Notes: a model not told the origin generated them from the sequence alone. DNA of 64,000 bases from RPQJ01 sp963846315 (GCA_963846315.1 CAWJVM010000008.1:124001-188000), one strand, 5' to 3'; counted from the stretch's first letter, positions 41,694 through 51,141 are shown. Numbers and translations are program-made.

Positions 41694-43760
41694 ATGACTC
41701 GCACGCTGAGCCTGACGCTCGCTTTGTCTTTCGTTTGCGCCGGCGCGTCGACTTACGCAGCCGACGCCCCGACGCACTTCGATCCGCAGGGCAAGCCACC
41801 CTCGACCTTCACGCTGGAGTTGCGCAACGGCCTCAAGGCGCAGTTGCCCTTCGCGGACAAGCGCGACTTCGATGAAGCCAGCAAGGGCTTCATCGCCGCA
41901 CCGCCGTACAAGCAGATCAAGGCCGACGCGGGCCACGTCGCCTGGGACATGGGCAGCTACCAGTGGCTGCTCTCAGGACAGGACTTCGCGAGCATCCACC
42001 CCTCGCTGCAGCGCCAGGCCGTACTGAACATGGCCTACGGCTTATACGAAGTCGTGCCGGGCAGGATCTACCAGGTGCGCGGCTACGACCTGGCCAACAT
42101 CAGCTTCATCAAGGGCGACACCGGCTGGATCGTCTTCGACCCGCTGACGGCCAAGGAGACAGCGCGCGCGGCGCTGGAGTTCATCAACGAGAAGCTCGGC
42201 AAGCGACCGGTGGTCGGCGTCGTGTATTCGCACTCGCACGGCGATCACTTCGGCGGCGTGCGCGGCGTGGTGGATGAAGCCGACGTCGCGAGCGGCAAGG
42301 TCATGCTGATCGCGCCCGAGGGTTTCATGGAGGCAGCGATCTCCGAGAATGTGTTCGCGGGCAATGCGATGACGCGGCGCCTGCAGTGGCAGTACGCGGT
42401 GCTGCTGCCGCGCGGCCCGTTCGGCCACGTCGACCAGGCCATCGGCAAGAACATCGCGAACGGCAACGTCGGGCTGATCGCGCCGAACCGGCTGGTGAGC
42501 AAGGACATCGAGGAGATCACGCTCGACGGCGTGCAGATGGTGTTCCAGAACGCGCCGGACACCGAGGCGCCGGTCGAGATGAACACCTGGTTCCCCCAGT
42601 TCAAGGCGTTCTGGTCGTCGGAAGTCGTCACCGGCACGATCCACAACATCTACACGCTGCGTGGCGCGTCGGTGCGCAATGCAATCAACTGGTCGAAGGA
42701 GATCAACGAGGCGCTGTACCTGTTTGGCGGCGAAACGGAAGTGATGTTCGCCTCGCACAGCTGGCCACGCTGGGGCAACGCCCGCATCCAGGAGGTGCTG
42801 CGCACGCAGCGTGACGCCTACGCCAACCTCAATAACCAGACGCTGCACTACGTGAACCAGGGCGTCACGATCAACGAGATCCACAACGTCTACGACGTGC
42901 CGCAGAGCCTGCAGCAGAACTGGGCCGCGCGCAGCTACCACGGCGACGTGCAGAACAACGTGCGCGGCGTCGTCAACCGCTTCCTCGGGCACTTCGATGG
43001 CAACCCCGCCAACCTGATCCCGCTGTCGCCGTCCGATTCGGCGCCGCTCTACGTCGAGATGATGGGTGGCTCGGAAAAGATCCTCGCCAGGGGCAGGGAG
43101 CTGGTAGCGCAGGGCAAGTACCTGCACGCCATCGAGATCCTGAACCGGCTGGTGTTCGCCGAGCCGAAGAACCAGCCGGCACGCCAGCTGCTGGCCGACA
43201 CCTATGAGCAGCTCGGCTACCAGGCCGAGAGCACCAGCGTGCGCAACACCTTCCTGCAGGGCGCATTCGAGCTGCGCAACGGCTTGCCCGGCGGCGTGCC
43301 GCCGCGGTCGACCGGCCCCGACGTCGTGCGGGCGATGAGCACCGGACAGTGGCTGGACTTCCTCGGCATCAGCCTGGACCCGAAGAAGGCGGAGGGCCTG
43401 CACTACATCCTTAACCTGGTGACGCCTGACAACGGCGAGAAGTACGTGGTAGAACTCAACAACGCGACGCTCACCAACATCCAGGGTTTCCAGGCGCCGA
43501 GGCCCGACCTGACGTTGACGCTCAATCGTGCTGACCTCAACCGCGTGATGATGGGCGTGGCGACCTTCGACCAGCTCGCCGGGGAAGGCAAGGTGCGCTT
43601 CGACGGGGACCGCTCAGTGATCCACAAGCTGCGCGACCTGCTGGTCAGTTTCACGCCTGACTTCGAGATCCTCCCGGGCACGGCGCCGACACAGCGCCAG
43701 GTGCCGCCGGGGCGGCCGTTTTCGCTGCCAGAAACCAGCACACTGATACACCCGGAGTGA
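41694..43760 (+). CDS. Exported alkyl sulfatase (SdsA1/type III, metallo-beta-lactamase fold)
   Basis: A 688-residue zinc hydrolase expected to cleave primary alkyl sulfates such as SDS to alcohol and sulfate. It has a signal peptide (LSLTLALSFVCAGASTYA), then the catalytic metallo-beta-lactamase domain with SHSHGDHFGGVRG near residue 183, EAPVEMNTWFPQ and the FASHSWPRWGN metal block. A helical dimerisation domain follows, then a C-terminal SCP2-like domain (LHYILNLVTPDNGEKYVVELNNATL). ATG 41694 has AGGAGA about ten bases upstream. It is followed after 4 bases by a beta-barrel gene, suggesting an operon under the divergent LysR regulator. Confidence 0.93.
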   Translation: MTRTLSLTLALSFVCAGASTYAADAPTHFDPQGKPPSTFTLELRNGLKAQLPFADKRDFDEASKGFIAAPPYKQIKADAGHVAWDMGSYQWLLSGQDFASIHPSLQRQAVLNMAYGLYEVVPGRIYQVRGYDLANISFIKGDTGWIVFDPLTAKETARAALEFINEKLGKRPVVGVVYSHSHGDHFGGVRGVVDEADVASGKVMLIAPEGFMEAAISENVFAGNAMTRRLQWQYAVLLPRGPFGHVDQAIGKNIANGNVGLIAPNRLVSKDIEEITLDGVQMVFQNAPDTEAPVEMNTWFPQFKAFWSSEVVTGTIHNIYTLRGASVRNAINWSKEINEALYLFGGETEVMFASHSWPRWGNARIQEVLRTQRDAYANLNNQTLHYVNQGVTINEIHNVYDVPQSLQQNWAARSYHGDVQNNVRGVVNRFLGHFDGNPANLIPLSPSDSAPLYVEMMGGSEKILARGRELVAQGKYLHAIEILNRLVFAEPKNQPARQLLADTYEQLGYQAESTSVRNTFLQGAFELRNGLPGGVPPRSTGPDVVRAMSTGQWLDFLGISLDPKKAEGLHYILNLVTPDNGEKYVVELNNATLTNIQGFQAPRPDLTLTLNRADLNRVMMGVATFDQLAGEGKVRFDGDRSVIHKLRDLLVSFTPDFEILPGTAPTQRQVPPGRPFSLPETSTLIHPE

Positions 43761-43764
43761 TTCG

Positions 43765-44520
43765 ATGACCAGATTCAACCAGCAGCTGTTCGCCCTTGCC
43801 GCGATCGCGTCGTTCGCGACGGCAACACCGGCGCTTGCCCAGTCGTCCGCAGGTGACTGGCGCCAGACCGTATTTCTTTATGGCATGGGTGCAAAGATCG
43901 AAGGCGACGCGCAGGTCGGGCCCCTGCAGGTCGAGGTCGACTCGAACCTGTCCGATTTCTTCGATTCGTTGAAGTTCGGTGCGATGGCCGCCTACCGGGT
44001 TGCCAACGACGACTGGTCGTTCACCGGCGACCTCACCTACATGAACCTCGGCCAGAACAAGGCCACGGATCAGAACCGGGCGAGCGCATCGCTCGACGTA
44101 GAGCAGCTCACGGCCATGGCGACCGTCGGTAGACGAATCCTGCCGCACACCGAGGCGTTGGTCTCGCTCGCTTACTTTGACCTCGACGCCGACCTGCGGG
44201 TCAGGTTGCTGCAGCGGGTCGTGGAGGCAGAGCGCAATGCCAACTGGGTCGACCCGATGATCGGCCTCCTCTACGACCGGCCTTTGAGTGACCGGTGGCG
44301 CTTCACGCTGCGCGGCGATATCGGCGGCGGACTCGATTCCGGCGCAGATCTCACGTGGCACGCGCTGACCCGCTTCACCTTCCAGCAGTCGGATCGCTTC
44401 AGCTGGTACGCGGGCTACCGTGCCATTTCGTACGACTACGAGGACGGCGAGGGCCTCAATTACCAGCACTACGACCTGACCCAGCACGGGCCGGGTCTCG
44501 GTGTCGCGATCTCCTTCTGA
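43765..44520 (+). CDS. Outer-membrane beta-barrel protein, function unknown
   Basis: A 251-residue exported protein with a signal peptide (LFALAAIASFATATPALAQ). The mature chain is made of alternating amphipathic strands (WRQTVFLYGMGAKIEG, WSFTGDLTYMNLG, RWRFTLRGDIGGGLDSG, FSWYAGYRAISYDYEDGEG) and ends in GVAISF with the terminal Phe typical of outer-membrane barrels. About eight to ten strands can be guessed. I do not recognise a named family with confidence; OmpW-like or similar small barrels are the nearest type. It starts 4 bases after the sulfatase, so it is probably a partner of it. Confidence 0.85.
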   Translation: MTRFNQQLFALAAIASFATATPALAQSSAGDWRQTVFLYGMGAKIEGDAQVGPLQVEVDSNLSDFFDSLKFGAMAAYRVANDDWSFTGDLTYMNLGQNKATDQNRASASLDVEQLTAMATVGRRILPHTEALVSLAYFDLDADLRVRLLQRVVEAERNANWVDPMIGLLYDRPLSDRWRFTLRGDIGGGLDSGADLTWHALTRFTFQQSDRFSWYAGYRAISYDYEDGEGLNYQHYDLTQHGPGLGVAISF

Positions 44521-44545
44521 TGACTCGACCAGATGGCAGGGCATC

Positions 44546-45586
44546 ATGAAATTCACTTATCTACGTTGGGCTCTGATCGCGGCGCTGACTGTTGGCGTGG
44601 CGCCGTCCGCCATGGCCATCGAGCCCGTCCCGGCGACCCCAGGCTGGCGCGGCTTCGTGGTGGTCGGTGGGGGCTATGTCGACCTTAAAAGCAACGTGGT
44701 CGCGGGCAATGACCTGATCGACATCGGACAGCCGGTCATTGACTCGGTCGCCCAGCGCCCGCGCAGCGACGACAGCTTTCAGCCCGTCGTCACGGGCGAG
44801 GTCAACTACACATTTGGTAACGGTTGGCAGGCTTTCTTCGGCACGTCACTGGAGGACGCGGTCACGCTCGATGGCGTGACACAACTCGGCGCCCGCAAGG
44901 ACCTGGGCTCCGCCGGCACCGTGCAAGGCGGTGTGCTCTTCAGTGGCATCCCCACGCAGGTCTGGGAGGATCCGTATGCGGAGGGTGTGCGGCGCACGGA
45001 AACCAATCGCGACTCCACCGGCCTGCGCCTGCAGTGGGACCGAGTCCTCGGCACTGCACTCGAGCTCACGTTCTCCTACCGCGACATCTCGGTCGACACC
45101 GAACGAAGCGGCGAGGGCGTCACGAGCGTCGCCTGTGATGCAGCGTGCCGCGACCTGCTGCGGCGCGACGGCGACCAGTTTCACTTCGATGCGTCCTACC
45201 TGTTCCGGCTGGGCGAAGGCCAGCGTCACCTCTTGCGGCCCATGGTCCGCTACACGATCGACGACCGCGAAGGCGACGCGATCAGCGGCGATTCCTACCG
45301 GCTGCAGTTGAGCTACATCTTCCTGGGCCAGGGCTACACCGTGGCGAGCAACGTCGCTTATGGCGGCGCCTCCCAGGACGCGCGCAACCCGATCTTCGGC
45401 CAGAACATGGATGCCACCCGCGTTGCTGTCGACACCACGTTGTTCTACCGGCTGCCGACCGACAGCGGGCGGTGGCAGGCGGTGGGCAGCGTGCTGTGGG
45501 GCGAGGACGATTCCGACGTGGATTTTCACGATTCCGAGATCACGTCGGTGAACCTCGGCTTGCTGTACCGATTCGGCGCGCGCTGA
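44546..45586 (+). CDS. DUF2860-type outer-membrane protein
   Basis: A 346-residue exported protein with a signal peptide (LRWALIAALTVGVAPSAMA) followed by the DUF2860-like opening PGWRGFVVVGGGYVDLKSN. The rest alternates beta strands with charged turns (LELTFSYRDISVDTERSGEG, HLLRPMVRYTIDDREGD, YRLQLSYIFLGQGYTVA, SVNLGLLYRFGAR), as in an outer-membrane barrel. Two Cys lie in SVACDAACRD, possibly a disulfide in a loop. ATG 44546 lies 25 bases after the previous stop. No function is known for the family. Confidence 0.85.
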   Translation: MKFTYLRWALIAALTVGVAPSAMAIEPVPATPGWRGFVVVGGGYVDLKSNVVAGNDLIDIGQPVIDSVAQRPRSDDSFQPVVTGEVNYTFGNGWQAFFGTSLEDAVTLDGVTQLGARKDLGSAGTVQGGVLFSGIPTQVWEDPYAEGVRRTETNRDSTGLRLQWDRVLGTALELTFSYRDISVDTERSGEGVTSVACDAACRDLLRRDGDQFHFDASYLFRLGEGQRHLLRPMVRYTIDDREGDAISGDSYRLQLSYIFLGQGYTVASNVAYGGASQDARNPIFGQNMDATRVAVDTTLFYRLPTDSGRWQAVGSVLWGEDDSDVDFHDSEITSVNLGLLYRFGAR

Positions 45587-45666
45587 CCGGCGCCGCGCCT
45601 GAATTTCTTTAATTAACTTCGCGATGCCGCGGTGGCGGTAGCCGTCTGCGGGCGGCAGGGGGAAAG

Positions 45667-47664
45667 TTGCAACTCGAAGTTCGATCGATCGCAAACTCCA
45701 TTGCACTGACACTCGTCGGCGCATTGTTGGCGGGTGCCCAGGTGACCAACGCTCAGCCCAGTCAGCTGCCCATCGCGGCTGCCCGCGGCGTGGTGGACGA
45801 TACCCACGAGGATTCGGTCCCTCTGCCTTCCGGCAGCCCGTCGGCCGCGGCGAAAGCCTATTCCCCTTACGCCGGGCGCAGATATCCGACGCGAGTCCTT
45901 TGGGGCGATACTCACCTGCATAGCGCCAACTCTGGCGATGCGTTCACGACCGGCAATCGTTTTACGCCGGAACAGACTTATCGCATCGCCCGCGGCGAGG
46001 AAGTCATCTCCACCACGGGCCTGCCGGCACGCCTGCCGCGGCCGCTCGATTTCGTCGTCCTCAGCGACCACAGTGAAGGCCTCGGCCTGATGACCGAGGT
46101 CTACAACGGCAACCCGGCACTCACGGGAGACAGCACCGTCGCGCGCTGGGCGGGCATGGTCAAGGCGGGCGGCGAAGAGGCGGCCTCCGCGGTGGGCGAA
46201 ATCATCGGCGCGCAGACACGCAATGACTTGCCGGCTGTGCTGACGAATCCGAAGGTCGTGGGCCCGCTGATGGTGTCGGTGTGGCAGCGTGCGGCCGCGA
46301 TGGCCGACAAGTACAACGAGCCCGGCCGGTTCACCACCCTCATCGGCTTCGAGTGGACGCCGACGCCGGGTGGCGACAACCTGCACCGCAACGTGCTGCT
46401 GCGCGACGGGCAGGACCGTGCCTCTCAGGTGTTTCCGTTCTCGTCCTGGAACAGCGAAGACCCGGAGCAACTCTGGGCCTGGATGGAATCCTACGAGCAG
46501 CGTACCGGTGGCCGCGCGCTGGCTATTCCGCACAACGGCAACCTGTCGAACGGCCGCATGTTCGCGGCGCAGCGCTTCGACGGCACGCCGTTGACCAGGG
46601 ACTACGCCGAACGCCGACAGCGCTGGGAACCGATCCAGGAGATCGTGCAGTCCAAGGGCGCCTCGGAGAGCCATCCAAAGTTGTCGCCCAACGACGAATT
46701 TCTCGACTTCGGCATCGCCGGCTGGGAACTCGGCAACCTGACCCTCAGTGGCTCGCCGCTCACGCGCGAAATGATGCCGACCAGCTATGTGCGCGCCGGC
46801 TTCATGCGCGGCCTCGAGCACGAGGCGAAGCTGGGCGTGAATCCGTTCAAGTCCGGCATCATCGGCAGTTTCGACGCGCACAACTCGCTGCCCTTCGTCG
46901 ACGAAGACAACTTCTTCGGCAAGTTCCCGGGGCAGGAGCCAAGCGCGGATCGCTGGAAGCAGAAATCCAGCCTCGGTGAGGGCGAGGGCGAGGCGCGCCT
47001 CACGTGGCAGTACCTCGCGGCCGGCTACGCGGCCGTGTGGGCCACCGACAACACCCGCGAAGCGGTCTTCGATGCGATGCAGCGTCGCGAGACCTACGGC
47101 ACGTCCGGCACTCGCATGACGGTGCGCTTCTTCGGCGGCTATGGATTCACGGCCAAAGACGCGCAATCGCGCTACCTGGCCGACGTCGGCTACGCCAAGG
47201 GCGTGCCGATGGGCGGTGACCTGAAGCCCGCCGCCCCTGGCACGGCCCCGACCTTCCTCGTTGCAGCCCTCAAGGATCCGCAGGGCGCCAACCTGGACCG
47301 CATCCAGGTCGTGAAGGGCTGGCTCGACGCTTCGGGCGAGGCGCAGGAAAAGGTGTACGACGTCGTCTGGGCTGGCAGCCGCAAGCCCGGCCACGACGGC
47401 AAGCTGCCGTCGGTCGGTGACACGGTCGATGTCGCCCGGGCCGCGTACACCAATACGATCGGCGCAGCGGAGCTGTCAGCCGCCTGGCAGGACCCCGACT
47501 TCAAGCCGGGCCAGCGTGCCTTCTATTACGCACGCGTGATCGAAATCCCGACGCCTCGCTGGACGGCGTACGACCAGGTGCGATTCGCCGTGAAGATGAG
47601 CGCGGACGTCCCGATGAAGCAGCAGGAACGGGCATGGACGTCGCCGATCTGGTATTCGCCGTAA
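45667..47664 (+). CDS. DUF3604 family exported protein (PHP-like)
   Basis: A 665-residue protein of the DUF3604 family. A signal peptide is likely (SIALTLVGALLAGAQVTNAQ). The conserved metal-site-like RVLWGDTHLHSANSGDAF near residue 80 resembles PHP phosphoesterases, with FVVLSDHSEGLG, LIGFEWTPTPGGDNLHRNVL, ALAIPHNGNLSNGRMF and IIGSFDAHNSLP further on. No reaction is established for the family. The start is TTG at 45667 behind an AGGGGG; no in-frame ATG gives the signal peptide. It is the last gene of the LysR-linked run, 80 bases after the DUF2860 gene. Confidence 0.88.
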   Translation: MQLEVRSIANSIALTLVGALLAGAQVTNAQPSQLPIAAARGVVDDTHEDSVPLPSGSPSAAAKAYSPYAGRRYPTRVLWGDTHLHSANSGDAFTTGNRFTPEQTYRIARGEEVISTTGLPARLPRPLDFVVLSDHSEGLGLMTEVYNGNPALTGDSTVARWAGMVKAGGEEAASAVGEIIGAQTRNDLPAVLTNPKVVGPLMVSVWQRAAAMADKYNEPGRFTTLIGFEWTPTPGGDNLHRNVLLRDGQDRASQVFPFSSWNSEDPEQLWAWMESYEQRTGGRALAIPHNGNLSNGRMFAAQRFDGTPLTRDYAERRQRWEPIQEIVQSKGASESHPKLSPNDEFLDFGIAGWELGNLTLSGSPLTREMMPTSYVRAGFMRGLEHEAKLGVNPFKSGIIGSFDAHNSLPFVDEDNFFGKFPGQEPSADRWKQKSSLGEGEGEARLTWQYLAAGYAAVWATDNTREAVFDAMQRRETYGTSGTRMTVRFFGGYGFTAKDAQSRYLADVGYAKGVPMGGDLKPAAPGTAPTFLVAALKDPQGANLDRIQVVKGWLDASGEAQEKVYDVVWAGSRKPGHDGKLPSVGDTVDVARAAYTNTIGAAELSAAWQDPDFKPGQRAFYYARVIEIPTPRWTAYDQVRFAVKMSADVPMKQQERAWTSPIWYSP

Positions 47665-47679
47665 CCTGAGGCGCCCCCG

Positions 47680-47844
47680 TTGAATGTTCGCCAGATTTTC
47701 CTGCTCGTGACTGCGACAGGACTGATACCCGTAGCCCTTACCTACGGACTGCAGCCCAGTAGCAGCCTGGGCCGGACCCGGGCCCATGCAGAACCGCTGC
47801 AGCGCTTCCCTAGCGCACCTCGAACGCATTACGGATCCACGTGA
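47680..47844 (+). pseudogene. DUF4345-like gene remnant (N-terminal fragment)
   Basis: A 54-codon frame from TTG 47680. Its first 28 residues (NVRQIFLLVTATGLIPVALTYG onward in part) resemble the first membrane helix of DUF4345 proteins, including the GLIPxALxYG block. Similarity stops after about LQPSSSL, and the rest runs into the 3' end of yraN on the other strand. It looks like a gene truncated by a deletion. No Shine-Dalgarno is seen. Based on recall of the family only. Confidence 0.4.
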
Positions 47845-48214
47845 CGACCGGATCGCCGCCCGGCTCCGCTGGTGGATCGATCGCGACCACGTCGAAGCGC
47901 GCCCGCAGCTGCCGCAGTTCGCGCCGTGTCAGCAACAGATGACGGGCCGCGAGCGAGCAGCGACGTTGCTTGGCGAAGCCGATGGTCGCCGCCGCTTGAC
48001 CATAATCACTGCGCGACCGCGACCGTACCTCGACGAGCACCAGCACCTGCCCCTCGGGATCGACCATGACCAGATCGATCTCGCCCGCGCGACACCGATA
48101 GTTGCGCGTGAGCAGCACGAGGCCCGACGCTTCGAGATGCCTTAACGCACGCGCCTCGGCGGCGCGACCGATCTCGGTGGTCGTGGTCGACGTCGGGTCG
48201 GGCGTTCGAGCCAT
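47810..48214 (-). CDS. yraN: YraN family protein (UPF0102, endonuclease-like fold)
   Basis: A 134-residue protein of the UPF0102 family with a Holliday-junction-resolvase/restriction-endonuclease-like fold. The conserved GRAAEARALRHLEASGLVLLTRNYRCRAGEIDLVMVD and LVLVEVRSRS blocks carry the E-D-ExK type acidic residues; note that the usual Lys after EV is Arg here (EVRSR). It lies just after lpoA on the same strand, the conserved order. Its biochemical role is unknown. Confidence 0.92.
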   Translation of the reverse strand: MARTPDPTSTTTTEIGRAAEARALRHLEASGLVLLTRNYRCRAGEIDLVMVDPEGQVLVLVEVRSRSRSDYGQAAATIGFAKQRRCSLAARHLLLTRRELRQLRARFDVVAIDPPAEPGGDPVVTWIRNAFEVR

Positions 48215-48262
48215 CGGGCACCCCTGACGCCGCCGAGGTGACGGCGGGTCGCCCGTTCTCGA

Positions 48263-50206
48263 CTATTGCGGCGGTGGTGTGCTCGCCGAATTTTGCGCGG
48301 GTGTGTCGCGAAAGACCGCGGCCGTCGAATTCGCGACTTGCGGCTTGCCGGACTCGATGCGGGCAAACTGCAGGCTGCGTTGCACGCGACCGCTCGTGCG
48401 ATCGAGTTCGAGCAGGCCGGTCAGGCCGTCGACACCCGCCGCGACGCTGCCGGAGCTGCCAAGCTGTTGCGCCAGGCGGAAAGCGTCGTAACCGAAGGCG
48501 TAGAGCCGCAGCCGGCCGCGCGAACGCGCCGCCCAGTCCTCCTGCAGGGCATCCCAGAGTTCCGGGGCGCCCTGGCCGCCGGACAGCAGCCACGGCATCT
48601 CCGGAAACACCAGGCCGTCCATATCGGCGGCCGCGCGCACGCTGGGATCCCAGGCGTCGGAGGTCGCATACAGGGGCAGGTCATAGGTCATCTGGAAGCG
48701 CAGTTGCGGGCGGATGGCTCGCGCGGCTTGCGGTGTCGCCGCGACGAACGCGAACTGCGGTCCCGCCGCCTGCTCGGCGACCGAATTGCGCGGCGGCAGC
48801 GGCTGATTTGGATTCGAGCTGCGATTGCCCGCGCCACCGTAGCGACCCAGCACAGCCCGCAGAGGCCCGGAAAAATCCTTCGCGCCCGGCGCGTAGTACT
48901 GCGCCGACATCAACGTGACGGTGCCGGTTGCCTGCAGCTCTTGCACGAACGCGTCGTGCAGGCGTTGGCCCCAGGCGTTGTCGGGGAACATCGCGACGCC
49001 ACGCACCCAGCCATCGTCCGCGATCCGTCGCGCGATGGCGCGGGCCTCCTGCTCCGGATCGAGCGCGAACTGGTAGAGGAAGGCGGGAGCGGCCACTCCG
49101 GCAGTCATGCCCACGGAATTCAGCGCGAGCGTGGGGACCGGCAGTCCGGCCGGCTGCGACGCCACCACTGCGGCGATTTCTTCCTTGGTCAGCGGGCCGA
49201 CGACCATCCGGGCACCGTCCGCGAGCGCACGCTGGTACGCCGCCGCGGCACCGAGCGCGACCGTGTCATACATCTCGATCCGCGGCCGCGTATCAGCCGA
49301 CGATGAGGCGAACCAGGCCGCGGCAAAGCCATCGCGTACCGCACTGCCGACCGGCTGCTGCTTGCCCGAGAGCGGCAACAGCAAGGCGATGCTGGTCGCA
49401 GGTCCGCTGCCGATGTTCACGAAGCCGGGCTCCACCGCAGGTGCATTGGGGATGAAGGCCGTGCCGGGGTGCCCCGGGTGTTGCGACATCCACGCGGCCA
49501 CGGTTGCCGCGTGGGCAGAGTCATTGCCGCCCGCGGTGACGATGGCCGGCAATTCGAGCCAGCCGCGCTCGTGTTCGGACATTCCGGCCGACGTGAGCAC
49601 GCCCGGCGGGCGTTGCAGCAGCTGGTCGAACAACAGCCGGTCGTTTTCGGCTCTCGCCGCAGGCGAGGCGAGCAGTGCCGCACGTTCCTCGAAGGTGCGA
49701 ACGCCACCGAGCGCGTCGCCAGTCGCGATCTCGGCACGACCGCGCAGCGCCAGCAGGTCTGGGGCCGTGTCAGCCGGCCAGGGTTGCGGCAACGTCTGCA
49801 GCAACCCGAGGGCGCGAGTCGCATCGCCGCGTTCGAACGCGATACGCGCGTCGATCTCGACGAACATCGCGCGCTCGTCGTCGGTCTTGAGGCGATAGCG
49901 GACCTTGTCGAGCAGACGTTGCGCGTCCCCGACCGCACCGCCGAGCACGTACTCACGCGCGGCGAGCAGCGCCGTCGTGGCATCCCAGGTCATGAAGCCG
50001 CGGCGTGCGAGCTGTTCGTAACGAACGGCGGCTTGCAGGTGCTGGCCGTCGAGCGCGAGCGCGGCCGCCTGTGCCAGGGTGGGGGCGTCCTGTTGTGCAT
50101 GCACGACCGTCGCGGCACAGGCGAGCAACAGCATCGACGACGCGATCCAGCCGGCCCAGCGGCTCGTGCGGCGAGCTTGCCCGCTTTGTGGCGATACGTG
50201 CAGCAT
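48263..50206 (-). CDS. lpoA: Penicillin-binding protein activator LpoA (outer-membrane lipoprotein)
   Basis: LpoA stimulates the peptidoglycan synthase PBP1A from the outer membrane. The 647-residue precursor has a lipobox LLAC ending near residue 30, an N-terminal TPR-like helical half (QAAALALDGQHLQAAVRYEQL, ALGLLQTLPQPW), and a C-terminal periplasmic-binding-protein-like half (SIALLLPLSGKQQPVGSAVRDG, MVVGPLTKEEIAAVV, VAMFPDNAWGQRLHDAF). ATG 50206 (MLHVSPQSG) is used; longer frames run into the opposite-strand rsmI gene. Divergent from rsmI with only 22 bases between starts. Confidence 0.93.
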   Translation of the reverse strand: MLHVSPQSGQARRTSRWAGWIASSMLLLACAATVVHAQQDAPTLAQAAALALDGQHLQAAVRYEQLARRGFMTWDATTALLAAREYVLGGAVGDAQRLLDKVRYRLKTDDERAMFVEIDARIAFERGDATRALGLLQTLPQPWPADTAPDLLALRGRAEIATGDALGGVRTFEERAALLASPAARAENDRLLFDQLLQRPPGVLTSAGMSEHERGWLELPAIVTAGGNDSAHAATVAAWMSQHPGHPGTAFIPNAPAVEPGFVNIGSGPATSIALLLPLSGKQQPVGSAVRDGFAAAWFASSSADTRPRIEMYDTVALGAAAAYQRALADGARMVVGPLTKEEIAAVVASQPAGLPVPTLALNSVGMTAGVAAPAFLYQFALDPEQEARAIARRIADDGWVRGVAMFPDNAWGQRLHDAFVQELQATGTVTLMSAQYYAPGAKDFSGPLRAVLGRYGGAGNRSSNPNQPLPPRNSVAEQAAGPQFAFVAATPQAARAIRPQLRFQMTYDLPLYATSDAWDPSVRAAADMDGLVFPEMPWLLSGGQGAPELWDALQEDWAARSRGRLRLYAFGYDAFRLAQQLGSSGSVAAGVDGLTGLLELDRTSGRVQRSLQFARIESGKPQVANSTAAVFRDTPAQNSASTPPPQ

Positions 50207-50217
50207 GCGAGATCCTT

Positions 50218-50223
50218 GGGAGG
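50218..50223 (+). promoter_or_regulatory. Ribosome binding site deciding the rsmI start
   Basis: GGGAGG lies five bases before GTG 50229. The in-frame ATG at 50205 has no such site and would overlap the lpoA start codon on the other strand. Confidence 0.7.
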
Positions 50224-50228
50224 CGCGC

Positions 50229-51128
50229 GTGACCGATACAGCGACCGATTCTACGGGGCGGACGCACGCCGGCGCACTGTTCGTGGTGGCAACCCCCATC
50301 GGCAACCTGCAGGACCTGAGTCCGCGGGCCGCCGCCTGTCTGCGCGACGCCGACCTGCTCCTTGCCGAGGACACGCGGCACACCCGCACGTTGCTCGAAG
50401 GCTGCGGTATCTCGCGTCCTGCCCATTCGATCGAATCCCTGCACGAGCACAACGAACGCGAACGCGTCCCGGCGCTGGTGGCTCGCCTGCAGGCGGGCGC
50501 ACGCATTGCGTTGGTCACCGACGCCGGCACGCCCCTGATGAGCGATCCCGGATCGCTGCTGGTGGCCGCCGCGGCGCGCGCGGGTGTCGAAGTCGTCGCC
50601 TTGCCCGGGCCTTGCGCAGCGGTTGCAGCGCTGTCGATCGTCGGGTTGGCGACCGATCGTTTCGTATTCGAAGGCTTCCTGCCGGCCAGGCCGACGGCGC
50701 GGCGTGAAGCGCTCAAGTTGCTCGCGCATGAAGCGCGCACGCTGGTGTTCTACGAGGGGCCGCACCGCCTCGAGGCGACCTTGCAGGACCTGGTCACCGT
50801 GTTCGGCGCGGAGCGTGAAGCAGCGGTGGCTCGAGAAATCACCAAGCGTTTCGAGCACGTCTATCGCGGCACGCTGGCTGCGCTGGCGAGTCAATGCGCG
50901 ACCGACGCCAATATGACTCGGGGCGAGATCGTGCTCGTGGTTTCGGGTGCGCCCAGCCTGGAAGACGAAGACGCGGACGCACTCGCGGCGGAACACACGC
51001 TGACCGTGCTGTTGCATGAACTGCCGGTGTCGCAGGCCGCGCGTATCGCTGCGCAGCTCACCGGACGCAGCCGCAAGGAACTGTACGAACGCGCGCTGGC
51101 GCTGGCGCCGCCGAAGCCCAAGGATTAG
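50229..51128 (+). CDS. rsmI: 16S rRNA (cytidine1402-2'-O)-methyltransferase
   Basis: RsmI 2'-O-methylates C1402 of 16S rRNA using S-adenosylmethionine. The 299-residue tetrapyrrole-methylase-fold protein has LFVVATPIGNLQDLSPRAA near residue 16, LLAEDTRHTRTLL, LHEHNERER, LVTDAGTPLMSDPGSLL and FYEGPHRLEATL. GTG 50229 is chosen from its GGGAGG site. RNase P RNA follows 25 bases after the stop, the gammaproteobacterial order. Confidence 0.95.
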   Translation: MTDTATDSTGRTHAGALFVVATPIGNLQDLSPRAAACLRDADLLLAEDTRHTRTLLEGCGISRPAHSIESLHEHNERERVPALVARLQAGARIALVTDAGTPLMSDPGSLLVAAAARAGVEVVALPGPCAAVAALSIVGLATDRFVFEGFLPARPTARREALKLLAHEARTLVFYEGPHRLEATLQDLVTVFGAEREAAVAREITKRFEHVYRGTLAALASQCATDANMTRGEIVLVVSGAPSLEDEDADALAAEHTLTVLLHELPVSQAARIAAQLTGRSRKELYERALALAPPKPKD

Positions 51129-51141
51129 AGCCCCGGCAGCG

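Noticed and set aside
45613..47394. A 593-codon open frame on the minus strand opposite the DUF3604 gene
   Set aside because: Same codon-composition shadow effect; the plus-strand frame has a signal peptide and conserved motifs.
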